From Flavobacteriales bacterium (GTDB lineage Bacteria > Bacteroidota > Bacteroidia > Flavobacteriales_F > PHOS-HE28), in the NCBI GenBank assembly GCA_020635695.1, contig JACJZH010000005.1, positions 186,001-250,000 of the forward strand: a stretch of DNA of 64,000 nt. The letters run 5' to 3'. Position numbers and translations under genes: made by a program. Shown piece by piece: positions 28,001-35,339 of the stretch. A model generated the notes under the pieces. That model was given only the letters and a program-made list of their open reading frames with translations. It had not been told where the DNA came from and ran no database searches. Each line of letters opens with the position of its first letter. Position 1 is the stretch's first letter.

Positions 28001-28799
28001 TCCGACCAACGGCTGGCAGGGAGACATGGCCGTGGACGACATCAACATCACCGTCTCCTCCGGCATACGAGCCTCGGTCCAGGTCTTCCTGGAAGGCCCG
28101 TACAATGCAGGTGCCGGCTCGATGAACGATGACCTGCGGACCGCCGGGCTGGTTCCCACCGTGGAACCATACTCGGGGATCGGTTATACGCACGTTGGTG
28201 GAGGCGGGGAGACCACCACCCCGGGCGTGTTGGCGGTGACCGGGAACAATGCGGTGGTGGACTGGGTGGTGCTGGAGCTCCGTGCGACGGGCGACCCCTC
28301 CACCGTGGTGGCCTCACGCAGTGCCTTGCTCCAGCGCGATGGCGATGTGGTCGATACCGACGGGACCTCGGCCGTTCTTTTCCAGGTGCCGGCAGGCAGT
28401 TACCACGTGGCGGTCAGGCACCGGAACCACCTTGGATGCATGACCGCAGGCGCCGTCGCCCTGTCCGCGTCGTCGACCACCATCGACCTGCGTTCCGCGG
28501 CAACGAGCACCTTCGGCACCCAGGCCAGAAAGACCGTGGGAAGTGTGCAGGCACTTTGGGCGGGTGATGTGAGGTTCAACGCCGACATCAAGTACACGGG
28601 CTCGGACAACGACCGGGATCCGATCCTGCAACGGATCGGTGGTGTGGTGCCGACCAATGTGGTCAGCGGCTACCACCCCGAGGACGTGGACCTGGACGGG
28701 AACGTGAAGTACACGGGCTCGGACAACGACCGGGATCCGATCCTGCAGAACATCGGTGGCGTGGTGCCCACGGCCACGCGTCAGGAGCAGTTGCCCTGA
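25038..28799 (+). CDS. Large secreted multidomain protein with duplicated C-terminal KYTGSDNDRDPIL module
   Basis: 1253 residues with a signal peptide ending VTGVRAQ. Residues about 60-530 resemble a beta-propeller-like ectodomain of unknown function. Next come an Ig-like segment (about 540-640), a fibronectin type III-like segment (LLAPANGATGVSG onward, about 650-730), a segment with the NDSFGDGNCC motif, and a MAM/LamG-like jelly-roll segment (DDLENGTQNWTQ, about 850-1010). The C-terminus is not a standard type A sorting domain. It carries two copies of KYTGSDNDRDPIL, 39 residues apart, the second preceded by the Asp-rich DVDLDG. Its function may be surface adhesion or degradation, but no catalytic residues are recognised. 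Confidence 0.75.
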   Translation: MMRYSPAFLTLALLTVTGVRAQEQEYVELHNAEVIHMDFLGLTPAYRDWDASQEFPDPIVRTERGLLIPHEELENKGLHQKLNPKARPYGADPVWQQDFGQKSSRNRALDLTQDGIGYTSVNPADPCLDVGPNHVVQMINGGSGSYFQVFDKNGSSLGAAVYLDNFVGSVGGAGDPIVLYDAIADRWLMSEFAASGNRLLVAISQTPDPTGSWYAYSFTTPNFPDYPKYSVWNSMYMVTSNEGTGCPIYALDRTKMLAGDPSATTQRFTTPDYPTIGFQATTPITFDGGSAPPAGAPAMLMRMADDAWSASIPNDRLELWTLTVDFTTPGNSVLSGPTTYATQPFDTELCGYTSFSCIDQPGTSVNLDPLREVIMNRAHYRNLGTHEVIVCNHVTDVDGTDHAGIRWYELRRTGGPGQPWSIHQQGTYAPDGDSRWMAGIAINDLGDIALAYSVSSGSTAPSLRYTGRNASDPLGQMTVTETSIAAGTSGNASNRWGDYFSLDTDPSTGSFWGTGCYNTTSSWRTRIFEFSLPVTSPDYTLAVTSNTATACQPTAASYTIQVGSLLGYSAPVTLSVTGLPAGLTAAFSSNPVTPGGSSTLTIGNTGSVAMGSYGFTLQASSTSGPKSLPLTLEVTATPGATTLLAPANGATGVSGALSWNAAANADSYSVTIATDAGLLNVVESATGVIGTSYTPTTATAPLTTYFWRVQAGNACGNGAASPTWSFTTGDCVPLVIKIVLDRYGSETTWTLEDDNNAVVASGGPYTDEATNGEYPQPDVNVCVPEGCYSLIVNDSFGDGNCCAYGNGVISVEVAGTEVAAVSGDININNPVSAAFCVPRCTSTYPFSDDLENGTQNWTQDATDDFDWTLNSGGTPSGSTGPAGDHTTGTGSYLYTEASNPNFPSRTAAFSRCFDLSAANGATLGFWYHMFGAFMGTLHVDVFDGSTWNNSVWSRSGDQGDVWQQATVDLTPYLAADLEVRFRGVTGSDPTNGWQGDMAVDDINITVSSGIRASVQVFLEGPYNAGAGSMNDDLRTAGLVPTVEPYSGIGYTHVGGGGETTTPGVLAVTGNNAVVDWVVLELRATGDPSTVVASRSALLQRDGDVVDTDGTSAVLFQVPAGSYHVAVRHRNHLGCMTAGAVALSASSTTIDLRSAATSTFGTQARKTVGSVQALWAGDVRFNADIKYTGSDNDRDPILQRIGGVVPTNVVSGYHPEDVDLDGNVKYTGSDNDRDPILQNIGGVVPTATRQEQLP
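28590..28630 (+). repeat. 41-bp direct repeat, copy 1
   Basis: Identical to 28707-28747 and in frame in both copies. It encodes KYTGSDNDRDPILQ near the C-terminus of the large secreted protein. The period is 117 nt (39 codons). Confidence 0.85.
28707..28747 (+). repeat. 41-bp direct repeat, copy 2
   Basis: Exact copy of 28590-28630. The identity extends to synonymous positions, suggesting recent duplication or gene conversion. Confidence 0.85.
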
Positions 28800-28806
28800 A
28801 CGCACC

Positions 28807-28814
28807 TACCTTCG
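28807..28814 (+). promoter_or_regulatory. -7 element abutting the small lipoprotein gene
   Basis: TACCTTCG, 5 nt before the ATG at 28820. Confidence 0.5.
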
Positions 28815-28819
28815 GGTCC

Positions 28820-29335
28820 ATGAGCGCATGGAGCCGATCTGTCTGGGCATTGCCGATCCTGATCGCCTGTGGTGGCGGGACCGATGATGGTCCGAGCGCG
28901 TCAGAGCCAGCCTCCCCGGCAGCTGAACGGGTGGTGGACCTTTCGCCTTGGGATGTGCCGTTGGAGGTGAACGCCCCCGGCACCCTGGCGGACAGCCTTC
29001 AGGTGGAATGGAACGAGGAGTTCGGTCAATTGGAGGTGCGCGGCGGCGAGCACTTCTCGCTGGTCGTGGTGGAAGCCCCGGGCGACATCGCCCGGTTGAA
29101 GGCCGACCTGGAACGGGACCTGCTCCGGACCCATGAGGTGCTGGCCGAGGAGCCGGGGTTGCTCATTTATCGAAGCGCCTTTCCGGATGACCCCGATCTC
29201 GTGTTCGTGCATGGCTACCGGGAGCTCCGGGTGGGGGACCGCTCGTTCGTCGTGGAGACCCACCCGCAGGGGCACTTCAATGAGGCGGAGGTGGAGGTCA
29301 TGGTCCGGTCGGTCGTCCCCAGGGAAGGAGCATGA
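28820..29335 (+). CDS. Small lipoprotein of unknown function
   Basis: 171 residues. A short signal peptide ends LPILIAC, with lipidation Cys17, followed by a low-complexity Ser/Ala/Pro linker. Residues 40-170 form a compact acidic domain with alternating strands (LEVRGGEHFSLVVVEAPGD and DLVFVHGYRELRVGDRSFVVE). I do not recognise the family. Its last codons overlap the ATG of the DUF1684 gene (ATGA), so the two are translationally coupled. Confidence 0.6.
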   Translation: MSAWSRSVWALPILIACGGGTDDGPSASEPASPAAERVVDLSPWDVPLEVNAPGTLADSLQVEWNEEFGQLEVRGGEHFSLVVVEAPGDIARLKADLERDLLRTHEVLAEEPGLLIYRSAFPDDPDLVFVHGYRELRVGDRSFVVETHPQGHFNEAEVEVMVRSVVPREGA

Positions 29336-29934
29336 GGGCGATCCTGGCCGGCACGTTGTTCGTCATTTCCCTGGTGGCTGGTGCACAGGACGGTGCCTGG
29401 CGGGACAGCCTGGAGTCGTATTGGGCGAAGCTGGACCGGGAGTTCGCCGATCCGGAGCATTCCCCGCTGGACTCTGCCGACCGGGAGGCCTTCGATCACC
29501 TGCACCGCTTTCCTGCCGACCCCGCATTCCGGGTCCTGGCCCGGTTCAAGCCGGCCCGCAAGGTCCGTTCGTTCGGGATGCGCACCAGCACCGATCGGGT
29601 GCCCGAGTACCGGAAGGTGGGGGTGTTGCATTTCATGCTTGACGGGAGGAAGGAGGAGCTGCACGTCTACCAGAACGTGAAGCTCTCCGAACAGGAGCCC
29701 TACCGGAACCATTTCTTCGTGCCGTTCACGGACCTGACCAATGGGGAGGAGACCTACGGGGGCGGGCGCTACCTGGACCTGTGGGGCCCCCTGGGCGAGC
29801 AGGTGGAACTGGACCTGAACAGGGCCTACAACCCGTATTGCGCATACAGCCACCGCTATTCCTGTCCGATACCTCCTGCGGAGAACCACCTGCCCCTGAG
29901 GGTGACCGCCGGAGTGCTCAAGTTCCACGACTGA
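29332..29934 (+). CDS. Secreted DUF1684 protein
   Basis: 200 residues with signal peptide MRAILAGTLFVISLVAGAQ. The conserved DUF1684 features are present: FGMRTSTDRVPEYRKVG, the GGGRYLDL stretch, and the C-terminal signature NPYCAYSHRYSCPIPPAENHL. The cluster of Cys, Tyr and His residues there is the family's most conserved patch, but no biochemical role has been established that I know of. It is co-transcribed with the lipoprotein immediately upstream. Confidence 0.82.
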   Translation: MRAILAGTLFVISLVAGAQDGAWRDSLESYWAKLDREFADPEHSPLDSADREAFDHLHRFPADPAFRVLARFKPARKVRSFGMRTSTDRVPEYRKVGVLHFMLDGRKEELHVYQNVKLSEQEPYRNHFFVPFTDLTNGEETYGGGRYLDLWGPLGEQVELDLNRAYNPYCAYSHRYSCPIPPAENHLPLRVTAGVLKFHD

Positions 29935-29979
29935 CAAGGGGTCCGAGGCCCCCTGCTGGATATTGCGGGCCGGATCCCG

Positions 29980-29987
29980 TATCATTG
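29980..29987 (+). promoter_or_regulatory. Candidate -7 element for the secreted protein at 30013
   Basis: TATCATTG, 25 nt before the ATG at 30013. Confidence 0.4.
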
Positions 29988-30012
29988 CGGACTGTTCAGA
30001 CCCGTTCCGGAC

Positions 30013-30801
30013 ATGCGCAACGCCATCCTCATCCTCGCCTCCTTCCTGGCCCTGCCGTCCTTGGCCGGGGTACTGGTGCTTGAAGGGCATTACCAGGGCA
30101 AGAACCTGTTCGTGCAGAATCCCTTCTCGGAGGCCGGTGTCGGCTTCTGTGTGTACGAGGTGACGGTGAACGATCAGGTGGCCACCGATGAGTTGAACTC
30201 CAGCGCGTTCGAGATCGACCTGGGCAACTACGGACTTGCTCCTGGTGATGCGTTGACGGTGAAGATCAAGCACAAGGACGGCTGTACCCCACTGATCCTG
30301 AACCCCGAGGTGCTGAAGCCGAAGAGCACGTTCGACATCGTGTTCCAGGAAGTGGACAAGGACGGCGTGTACCGCTGGACAACGACCAATGAGACCGGTG
30401 AGCTTCCCTTCATCATCGAACAGAAGCGCTGGAACAAATGGATCAAGGTGGGGGAGGTCATGGGCGTGGGCACCCCCGGGGAGCACGGCTATGAGTTCAA
30501 GGTGACCCCGCACTATGGTGAGAACACCTTCAGGCTGAAGCAGGTGGACCTGACCAAGAAGCCGCGGTTCGGGCCGGCCGTGAAGTACACCGACCCCACG
30601 ATCGCCCAGGTGACCTGGTCCCCCGACAAGCCCAAGGACGAGATCACCTTCAGCGCACCCACGCTCTATGAGATCTACGACCTGTACGGCAACATCGTGA
30701 AGCGCGGCTACGGGACGTCCGTGGACGTGAGCACGTTGAAGAAGGACAAGTACTACCTGAACTACGACAACAAGCTGGGAGAGACCTTCATCAAGCGGTG
30801 A
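30013..30801 (+). CDS. Secreted protein with degenerate T9SS-like C-terminus
   Basis: 262 residues with signal peptide MRNAILILASFLALPSLAG. Residues 20-200 are beta-rich with a central EQKRWNKWIKVGEVMG segment. The last 45 residues (LYEIYDLYGNIVKRGYG, then DVSTLKKDKYYLNYDNK) follow the strand pattern of T9SS type A sorting domains, though the usual YPNP entry motif is absent. I know no function for it. Lysine content and base composition are slightly lower-GC than its neighbours, which may reflect the charged C-terminus rather than transfer. Confidence 0.6.
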   Translation: MRNAILILASFLALPSLAGVLVLEGHYQGKNLFVQNPFSEAGVGFCVYEVTVNDQVATDELNSSAFEIDLGNYGLAPGDALTVKIKHKDGCTPLILNPEVLKPKSTFDIVFQEVDKDGVYRWTTTNETGELPFIIEQKRWNKWIKVGEVMGVGTPGEHGYEFKVTPHYGENTFRLKQVDLTKKPRFGPAVKYTDPTIAQVTWSPDKPKDEITFSAPTLYEIYDLYGNIVKRGYGTSVDVSTLKKDKYYLNYDNKLGETFIKR

Positions 30802-30871
30802 AGCGTTCCCCGTCCGTCATCCGACGCCCCATCATCGCACCGCGGGATGGGGCGTCCGCTTTCCCGACCCC

Positions 30872-31291
30872 ATGGAGCACTTGAAGCACATCGAGCACAT
30901 CGGCATCGCCGTGAAGGACCTGCAGGCGGCCGAGGACATCTACACCCGGCTCCTGGGCGTGGCGCCATACAAGCGCGAGGAAGTGGCCAGCGAGGGCGTG
31001 GTCACCAGCTTCTTCCGCAGCGGACCCAACAAGATCGAACTGCTGGAGAGCAGCGACCCGGAAGGTCCGATCGCCCGGGCCATTGCCAAGCGTGGAGAGG
31101 GCATCCATCACATCGCCTTCGCGGTGGACGATATCCGGGCAGAGATGGACCGCCTGAGGACGGAGGGCTTCACCCTGCTGAACGAGGAGCCCAAGCGCGG
31201 CGCCGACAACAAGCTCGTGTGCTTCGTACACCCCAAGAGCGCCAACGGCGTGCTCGTGGAGCTCTGCCAGGAGATCGATCGATCAGCGTAG
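30872..31291 (+). CDS. mce: Methylmalonyl-CoA epimerase
   Basis: 139 residues, vicinal-oxygen-chelate fold. It interconverts the (R) and (S) epimers of methylmalonyl-CoA, linking propionyl-CoA carboxylation to the B12-dependent mutase. Metal ligands are visible as His9 in IEHIGIAVKD, His79/His80 in GIHHIAFAVDD and Glu130 in GVLVELCQE. The motif SGPNKIELLE is also typical. Mutase genes are not in the window. Its last 9 nt overlap the convergent T9SS gene. Confidence 0.93.
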   Translation: MEHLKHIEHIGIAVKDLQAAEDIYTRLLGVAPYKREEVASEGVVTSFFRSGPNKIELLESSDPEGPIARAIAKRGEGIHHIAFAVDDIRAEMDRLRTEGFTLLNEEPKRGADNKLVCFVHPKSANGVLVELCQEIDRSA

Positions 31292-32722
31292 GAGCACCCG
31301 GACGACCCCGGTCCCTCCGGCCGTGTGCCAGCGTATCAGGACCAGGCCCCGCCGATCGCTCGGGGGGATGACAAGGATCGCGTCATCCGGGCCCACCGTC
31401 CAGCTCACAGGCACTTGGCGGCCGTGCAGATCGGTCGCGTCCAGTCGGGCCAGCTGGGAGGCGGCAAAAGGGAAGCGCATGTGGAACGGGCCGTCGGCAG
31501 GATTCGGCAGGACGCTCACCGACGTGACCGTGCGATGCCGTTCTTCCGAACCCACGTTCAAACACGGATCCAGGGTGTCGGGCACGACGACCACCGTGTA
31601 GCCGAACGACTGTCTTCCTTCCAGGAGGCAGTGATCATCGCGGGCGTCGATGCGGAAATGGAGGCGGCCGAGGGTCCCGGGCGGCGCCGTCCAACAGATC
31701 GAGGCCGTGGCGGTATCACCCGGTGTGCTCGTGAACGTGGCCCCCGGCAGGATCGTCGCTGCATCGGATCCGAGCGTGATCACGTCGGCGCTGTCCGGGT
31801 CGAAGAACTCCGCCTGGAAACAGAACGACTGCCCCGGCTCCAGGCTCAGTTCGTGGGGTCCGGTCACCTGTGCCTGGCCGGACATGAGCTGGATCGTGCC
31901 GGATGCAAGAGCGGGTGCAAAGGCCTCCTCCTGAATGGCGACCAGCAGGAACATGCGCTGGACCGTACCCAGGACATTGCCGAGGCCGTCCGACAACGTT
32001 CCGTTCACGTTGATGACATACCCCCCGGCAAGCCCGGAGGCCGGTGCTGATAGTTGCGCGAGGGCACTGTCCAGCAGGAGTCCGGCATAGGGCTCCGCGC
32101 CGGTGAAGGGAGGTGCGTAGGTGTAAGGCGTCCCGGTCGTGTCGAGCAAGGGTCCGAGCGACGAGGTGAAGAAGCCGGGGCCATCGCTCCAAGGCAACAG
32201 GGCATGTTCGAACGCCCCCAGGCTCCCCGTGTAGGGAAGGTCCTCCTGCTCATACCTGGGCGTGTCGCGACACGGCATCAACAGGTTGTTGAGGGTGGTG
32301 GTCACCGTCATGTGCTGCGCGGAGAGGTTGCTGTTCACGGGATCCAGGCAGCAGCGTTGGAACGAGACCGCCCAGCTGTCGCAGGGGGGGAGGTCGATGG
32401 TGGCCTGGTGCACGAACCGGCGGTAGCCCGGCAGGAAGCCGCCGTTGCAACTGCTGTTGGAGAGGGCCGTGGGGCAGAGCATGGAGACCTCCTCGTTCCC
32501 CACGGCGGTCACCGTCAGAACACCGGAGCCGCAGGGGCTATCATACTCCACCTGCATGGTCTGGGGAACAGTGGCGCCATCGCAGTTCCACCAGGAGACC
32601 AGGTCCACCTCGTAGGTATCGTTCTGCAGGTGGCGCAGGTCGATCTCCGCACCGGCAAGGCTTCCATGCAGCAAGGAAGGAGTGGCCAGGAGCAGGAACG
32701 GCAGAAGGACCTTGGGACCCAT
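31283..32722 (-). CDS. Secreted protein with T9SS-type C-terminal domain
   Basis: 479 residues with signal peptide ending SLLHGSLAGA. Residues 25-170 contain several cysteines (WWNCDGA, CCLDP) and strands like a surface beta-sandwich also seen in other flavobacterial secreted proteins (EIDLRHLQNDTYEVDLVSWW). Residues about 280-380 look Ig/cadherin-like (FFDPDSADVITL). The C-terminus starts SVLPNPADGPFHMRF and ends TGVVRVLLR, a type A sorting signal. It has no catalytic motif; the role is probably structural or adhesive. Confidence 0.72.
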   Translation of the reverse strand: MGPKVLLPFLLLATPSLLHGSLAGAEIDLRHLQNDTYEVDLVSWWNCDGATVPQTMQVEYDSPCGSGVLTVTAVGNEEVSMLCPTALSNSSCNGGFLPGYRRFVHQATIDLPPCDSWAVSFQRCCLDPVNSNLSAQHMTVTTTLNNLLMPCRDTPRYEQEDLPYTGSLGAFEHALLPWSDGPGFFTSSLGPLLDTTGTPYTYAPPFTGAEPYAGLLLDSALAQLSAPASGLAGGYVINVNGTLSDGLGNVLGTVQRMFLLVAIQEEAFAPALASGTIQLMSGQAQVTGPHELSLEPGQSFCFQAEFFDPDSADVITLGSDAATILPGATFTSTPGDTATASICWTAPPGTLGRLHFRIDARDDHCLLEGRQSFGYTVVVVPDTLDPCLNVGSEERHRTVTSVSVLPNPADGPFHMRFPFAASQLARLDATDLHGRQVPVSWTVGPDDAILVIPPSDRRGLVLIRWHTAGGTGVVRVLLR

Positions 32723-32760
32723 GTTCGTCGGACGTCCGGCGCGTGATCGGCGTTGCCCGG

Positions 32761-33393
32761 TCAGACCGATCCCAGGCGTCGCAACAGCCCGATCACATCC
32801 TCACGGTCCAACTCCAGGTGCTCGGCGCGCAACCCGGCCTTTCGGGCACCCTCCACATGCTGGATGCTGTCGTCGATGAAGAGCGTGGCTGCCGGATCGG
32901 CGCCATGCCGCTCCAGAACATGAACGAAGGCCTCCTTGTCCGGCTTCCGAAGGCCCAGCTCACAGCTGTAGTAGGCGCCATGGAAGAGCCCCTTGAAGTC
33001 GGCGATGTGGTTCTCCCGCCGGACGATCTCGGTGAAGGCCGGCACGTGGATGGCGTTCGTGTTGCTGAGCAGCAGCACCTGGTAGCGTTCCTTCAAGTCT
33101 TCCACCAGGTCCAGCCGTTCCTGTGGAATGCTGCCCAGCATGGCGTTCCAACAGGCGTCTATCTCGCGATCGGTGAGGTCGGGCCGGAACAGGTCACGGA
33201 CCGCGTCCCGGAAACCCGCTGCGTCCAGGTCGCCGGTCTCGAAGCGGTCGAACAGGTCGGTCTGCTTCGCCTTGCTGTACAGCCGGTCGAAGTCCTCGAA
33301 CCCGAGCGCCCGAAAGGCCCGGGCGGTGCGGTCGTAGTCCACGTCGATGAGCACGCCGCCCAGGTCCAGCAGGATGGTGTCGATGCCGTTCAT
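32761..33393 (-). CDS. HAD-superfamily hydrolase (YihX-like)
   Basis: 210 residues from the ATG at 33393. Motif I reads TILLDLGGVLIDVD with nucleophile Asp10; the position of the usual second Asp is Gly, as in the YihX group. Motif II is LLLSNTN. Motif III and IV are Lys in GLRKPDKEAF and the acidic pair in TLFIDDSIQHVEGA. The helical cap lies between motifs I and II. It is likely a sugar-phosphate or nucleotide phosphatase, substrate unknown. A -7 element (33403-33410) precedes it. Confidence 0.82.
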   Translation of the reverse strand: MNGIDTILLDLGGVLIDVDYDRTARAFRALGFEDFDRLYSKAKQTDLFDRFETGDLDAAGFRDAVRDLFRPDLTDREIDACWNAMLGSIPQERLDLVEDLKERYQVLLLSNTNAIHVPAFTEIVRRENHIADFKGLFHGAYYSCELGLRKPDKEAFVHVLERHGADPAATLFIDDSIQHVEGARKAGLRAEHLELDREDVIGLLRRLGSV

Positions 33394-33402
33394 GTCGGGG
33401 CG

Positions 33403-33410
33403 CGAAGCTA
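33403..33410 (-). promoter_or_regulatory. -7 element for the HAD hydrolase gene
   Basis: The reverse strand reads TAGCTTCG, 9 nt before the ATG at 33393. It lies back to back with the tRNA promoter. Confidence 0.5.
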
Positions 33411-33428
33411 TCCCATCCCCGGCTGGTC

Positions 33429-33436
33429 TAATTTCG
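33429..33436 (+). promoter_or_regulatory. -7 element for the tRNA gene
   Basis: TAATTTCG, ending 12 nt before the first base of the mature tRNA. Confidence 0.5.
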
Positions 33437-33448
33437 CCGGAACAGACC

Positions 33449-33521
33449 GGGCCCATAGCTCAGCGGTCAGAGCAGGGGACTCATAATCCCTTGGTCGCAG
33501 GTTCAAATCCTGCTGGGCCCA
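33449..33521 (+). tRNA. tRNA with CAU anticodon, probably tRNA-Ile2 (alternatively elongator tRNA-Met)
   Basis: 73 nt cloverleaf. Acceptor arms GGGCCCA/TGGGCCC pair perfectly. D-arm GCTC...GAGC; anticodon stem 33475-33479 with 33487-33491 around the loop CTCATAA (anticodon CAT at 33482-33484); T-arm GCAGG/CCTGC with TTCAAAT loop. The discriminator is A and the next bases are CCG, so CCA is not encoded. The G27-U43 pair and the variable region TTGGTC resemble the lysidine-modified tRNA-Ile2 of other bacteria more than elongator Met, but isotype is not certain. Confidence 0.9.
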
Positions 33522-33535
33522 CCGCGATCAGGCAT

Positions 33536-35284
33536 TCAGGGCTTCACCGCGTACACCCGCAACCGCGGCTCGCGGAGCTTGAACGTAGCGCCTGGTCGGT
33601 TCCACCAGTATCCCTTCACCCGCTGTCCCGGCCCCAGGGGGTCCAGGCGCATGCGGTAGGTGATCGGCTCCCATACCCCGGCCTTGGCCGGCAGCGGGTC
33701 CATGCGGAAGGTCTCGTAATGGAACAGGGTGTCCGGTGCTTCCACGGTGAGCACGCCCAGCACATCGCGGGTCCCGTCCGCATCGCCCACGTAGCGTTCG
33801 AACTTCACCTCCACGAACAGGGCGCGTCCTTCCGGCAAGCTCCCGGGAGGCAGTTCGAAGCCCGCGCCGAACTCCTGCATCATGACGCATTCCTGCCCGC
33901 GTGGGTCGCCGCACTGCCAATGGGCATCGTTCCATCCCAAGGTGTCCGTCAGGACCAGCTCCAGGCCATGGGGGTGGAAGGGCGGGCATTGCATGTTGCC
34001 CCCCAGGCTGTTGCGGAATTCCGGCGCCGTCCGGCCGAACACGTGCATGTACTTGGCCCGGTCCATGTGCACCGGGTGGATGATGTTCTTTTCGTACTGC
34101 CAGAACTGGAAGGCGTGCAGTGTTCCCAAGGCGACCAGGAGGACGAGGGCCGACCTGCGCCAGGCGGGTGATGCCTGCTGCAACACCAAGCCCAGGGGCA
34201 GGACGAACACGGCGTAGTGCTCCACGAAGGCCCGGTGTCCGAAGCCGCCGCCGTAGTACCAGATCCACCAGGCGGAGATCACGTAGGTGACCACCGCCCA
34301 GTAGCCGAGCGCCCCGATGCCGCGCCAGGGATCGCGGCGGACGAGCGACACGGCGGCCAGCAGGGCAACGAACATCACGGGCGTCCACACGAACAGCCCC
34401 TTCCACCAGCTGAACAGCACGTGGAACACCTCGGGCCGGCCCCAGTGGAACCCTTCGCCCCGGTAGCTCCATTCCCACCAATTGCCGGTCTGCAGTTTCC
34501 ACAGGAGCGGTTGAAGGCCCACCATGATCAAGGCCCCGAGCACAGCTGCGCAACCGGCAAGAGGACGCTGGGTGATCAGGCCGAGCGCACGTGCCACGGT
34601 GCCACTTCCCCAGAGGACCGGCAGGGCCAGCAGGACCAGGCCGTTCGTGGGCCGCACCAGGACGATGAGCCCGAGCACGGCGCCAGTGGCCACGATGCGC
34701 CAGGTGGGCGATCGTTCATCCAGGCCCCAGGCCAGCCGCAGGAACAGGGCGAACAGCAGAAAACTGTGCACGTGCGTCCAACCCGGCTGCATCACCGCGT
34801 ACTGCAGCAGTTGGGTGCCGAAAGCGAGCACCAGCAGGAGGAAGGCTGTCAGCCCGTCGGACACCCGCATCCGGACCAGGAGGCCGCCAAGCAGCCAGAG
34901 ACCCAGCAGGCCGTGCACCACACCACCAAGGGATAGCGCCTTCTGGTAGGGGGCGGAGAGCCCGTCCCGGGGAGCATCGGTCAGCAGGGCCCACCCATGA
35001 CCCACGGTGAACCAGGGGAGCATGAGCACGGAGGTGCCGGCGAAGTACTTGTTCAGGGATCCCGTCGGGGTCCGGTGCAGGTAGTCCGGGTCGGGCGTCT
35101 CCTGGCCGAGGTCGTGGGTGATCAGCAGGGCCTTGAGGTATCCCTGATAGCCCTTCACATCGCTGCGCACCACCCAGCGCCAGCCCTCGCCATCGGTGCC
35201 CTGCCAGCGCCAGTGGACCATGAGCACTCCCCAGACCACGGCGATCAGGAGCAGGGCCAGGTTGCTCAGGCGGGGGGTGCGCAT
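33536..35284 (-). CDS. Polytopic membrane protein, putative GT-C glycosyltransferase
   Basis: 582 residues from the ATG at 35284. There are about 11 hydrophobic segments up to residue 400 and a soluble beta-rich domain of about 170 residues at the C-terminus (GWNDAHWQCGDPRGQE to RVYAVKP). The first loop after TM1 contains SDVKGYQGYLKALL with an acidic residue, plus LVRPTNGLVLL further on, as in GT-C enzymes and their uncharacterised bacterial relatives. It is divergent from galE, which supplies UDP-galactose, so a role in glycan assembly is plausible but inferred. Confidence 0.55.
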   Translation of the reverse strand: MRTPRLSNLALLLIAVVWGVLMVHWRWQGTDGEGWRWVVRSDVKGYQGYLKALLITHDLGQETPDPDYLHRTPTGSLNKYFAGTSVLMLPWFTVGHGWALLTDAPRDGLSAPYQKALSLGGVVHGLLGLWLLGGLLVRMRVSDGLTAFLLLVLAFGTQLLQYAVMQPGWTHVHSFLLFALFLRLAWGLDERSPTWRIVATGAVLGLIVLVRPTNGLVLLALPVLWGSGTVARALGLITQRPLAGCAAVLGALIMVGLQPLLWKLQTGNWWEWSYRGEGFHWGRPEVFHVLFSWWKGLFVWTPVMFVALLAAVSLVRRDPWRGIGALGYWAVVTYVISAWWIWYYGGGFGHRAFVEHYAVFVLPLGLVLQQASPAWRRSALVLLVALGTLHAFQFWQYEKNIIHPVHMDRAKYMHVFGRTAPEFRNSLGGNMQCPPFHPHGLELVLTDTLGWNDAHWQCGDPRGQECVMMQEFGAGFELPPGSLPEGRALFVEVKFERYVGDADGTRDVLGVLTVEAPDTLFHYETFRMDPLPAKAGVWEPITYRMRLDPLGPGQRVKGYWWNRPGATFKLREPRLRVYAVKP

Positions 35285-35288
35285 CGGG

Positions 35289-35296
35289 CCAAGATA
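35289..35296 (-). promoter_or_regulatory. -7 element for the GT-C gene
   Basis: The reverse strand reads TATCTTGG, 4 nt before the ATG at 35284. It and the galE promoter are divergent, 30 nt apart. Confidence 0.55.
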
Positions 35297-35325
35297 GGCG
35301 GCGTGCAGGCGGCGGAAAGGGGGTC

Positions 35326-35333
35326 TATCTTGC
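35326..35333 (+). promoter_or_regulatory. -7 element for galE
   Basis: TATCTTGC, 6 nt before the ATG at 35340. Confidence 0.55.
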
Positions 35334-35339
35334 ACCGCC

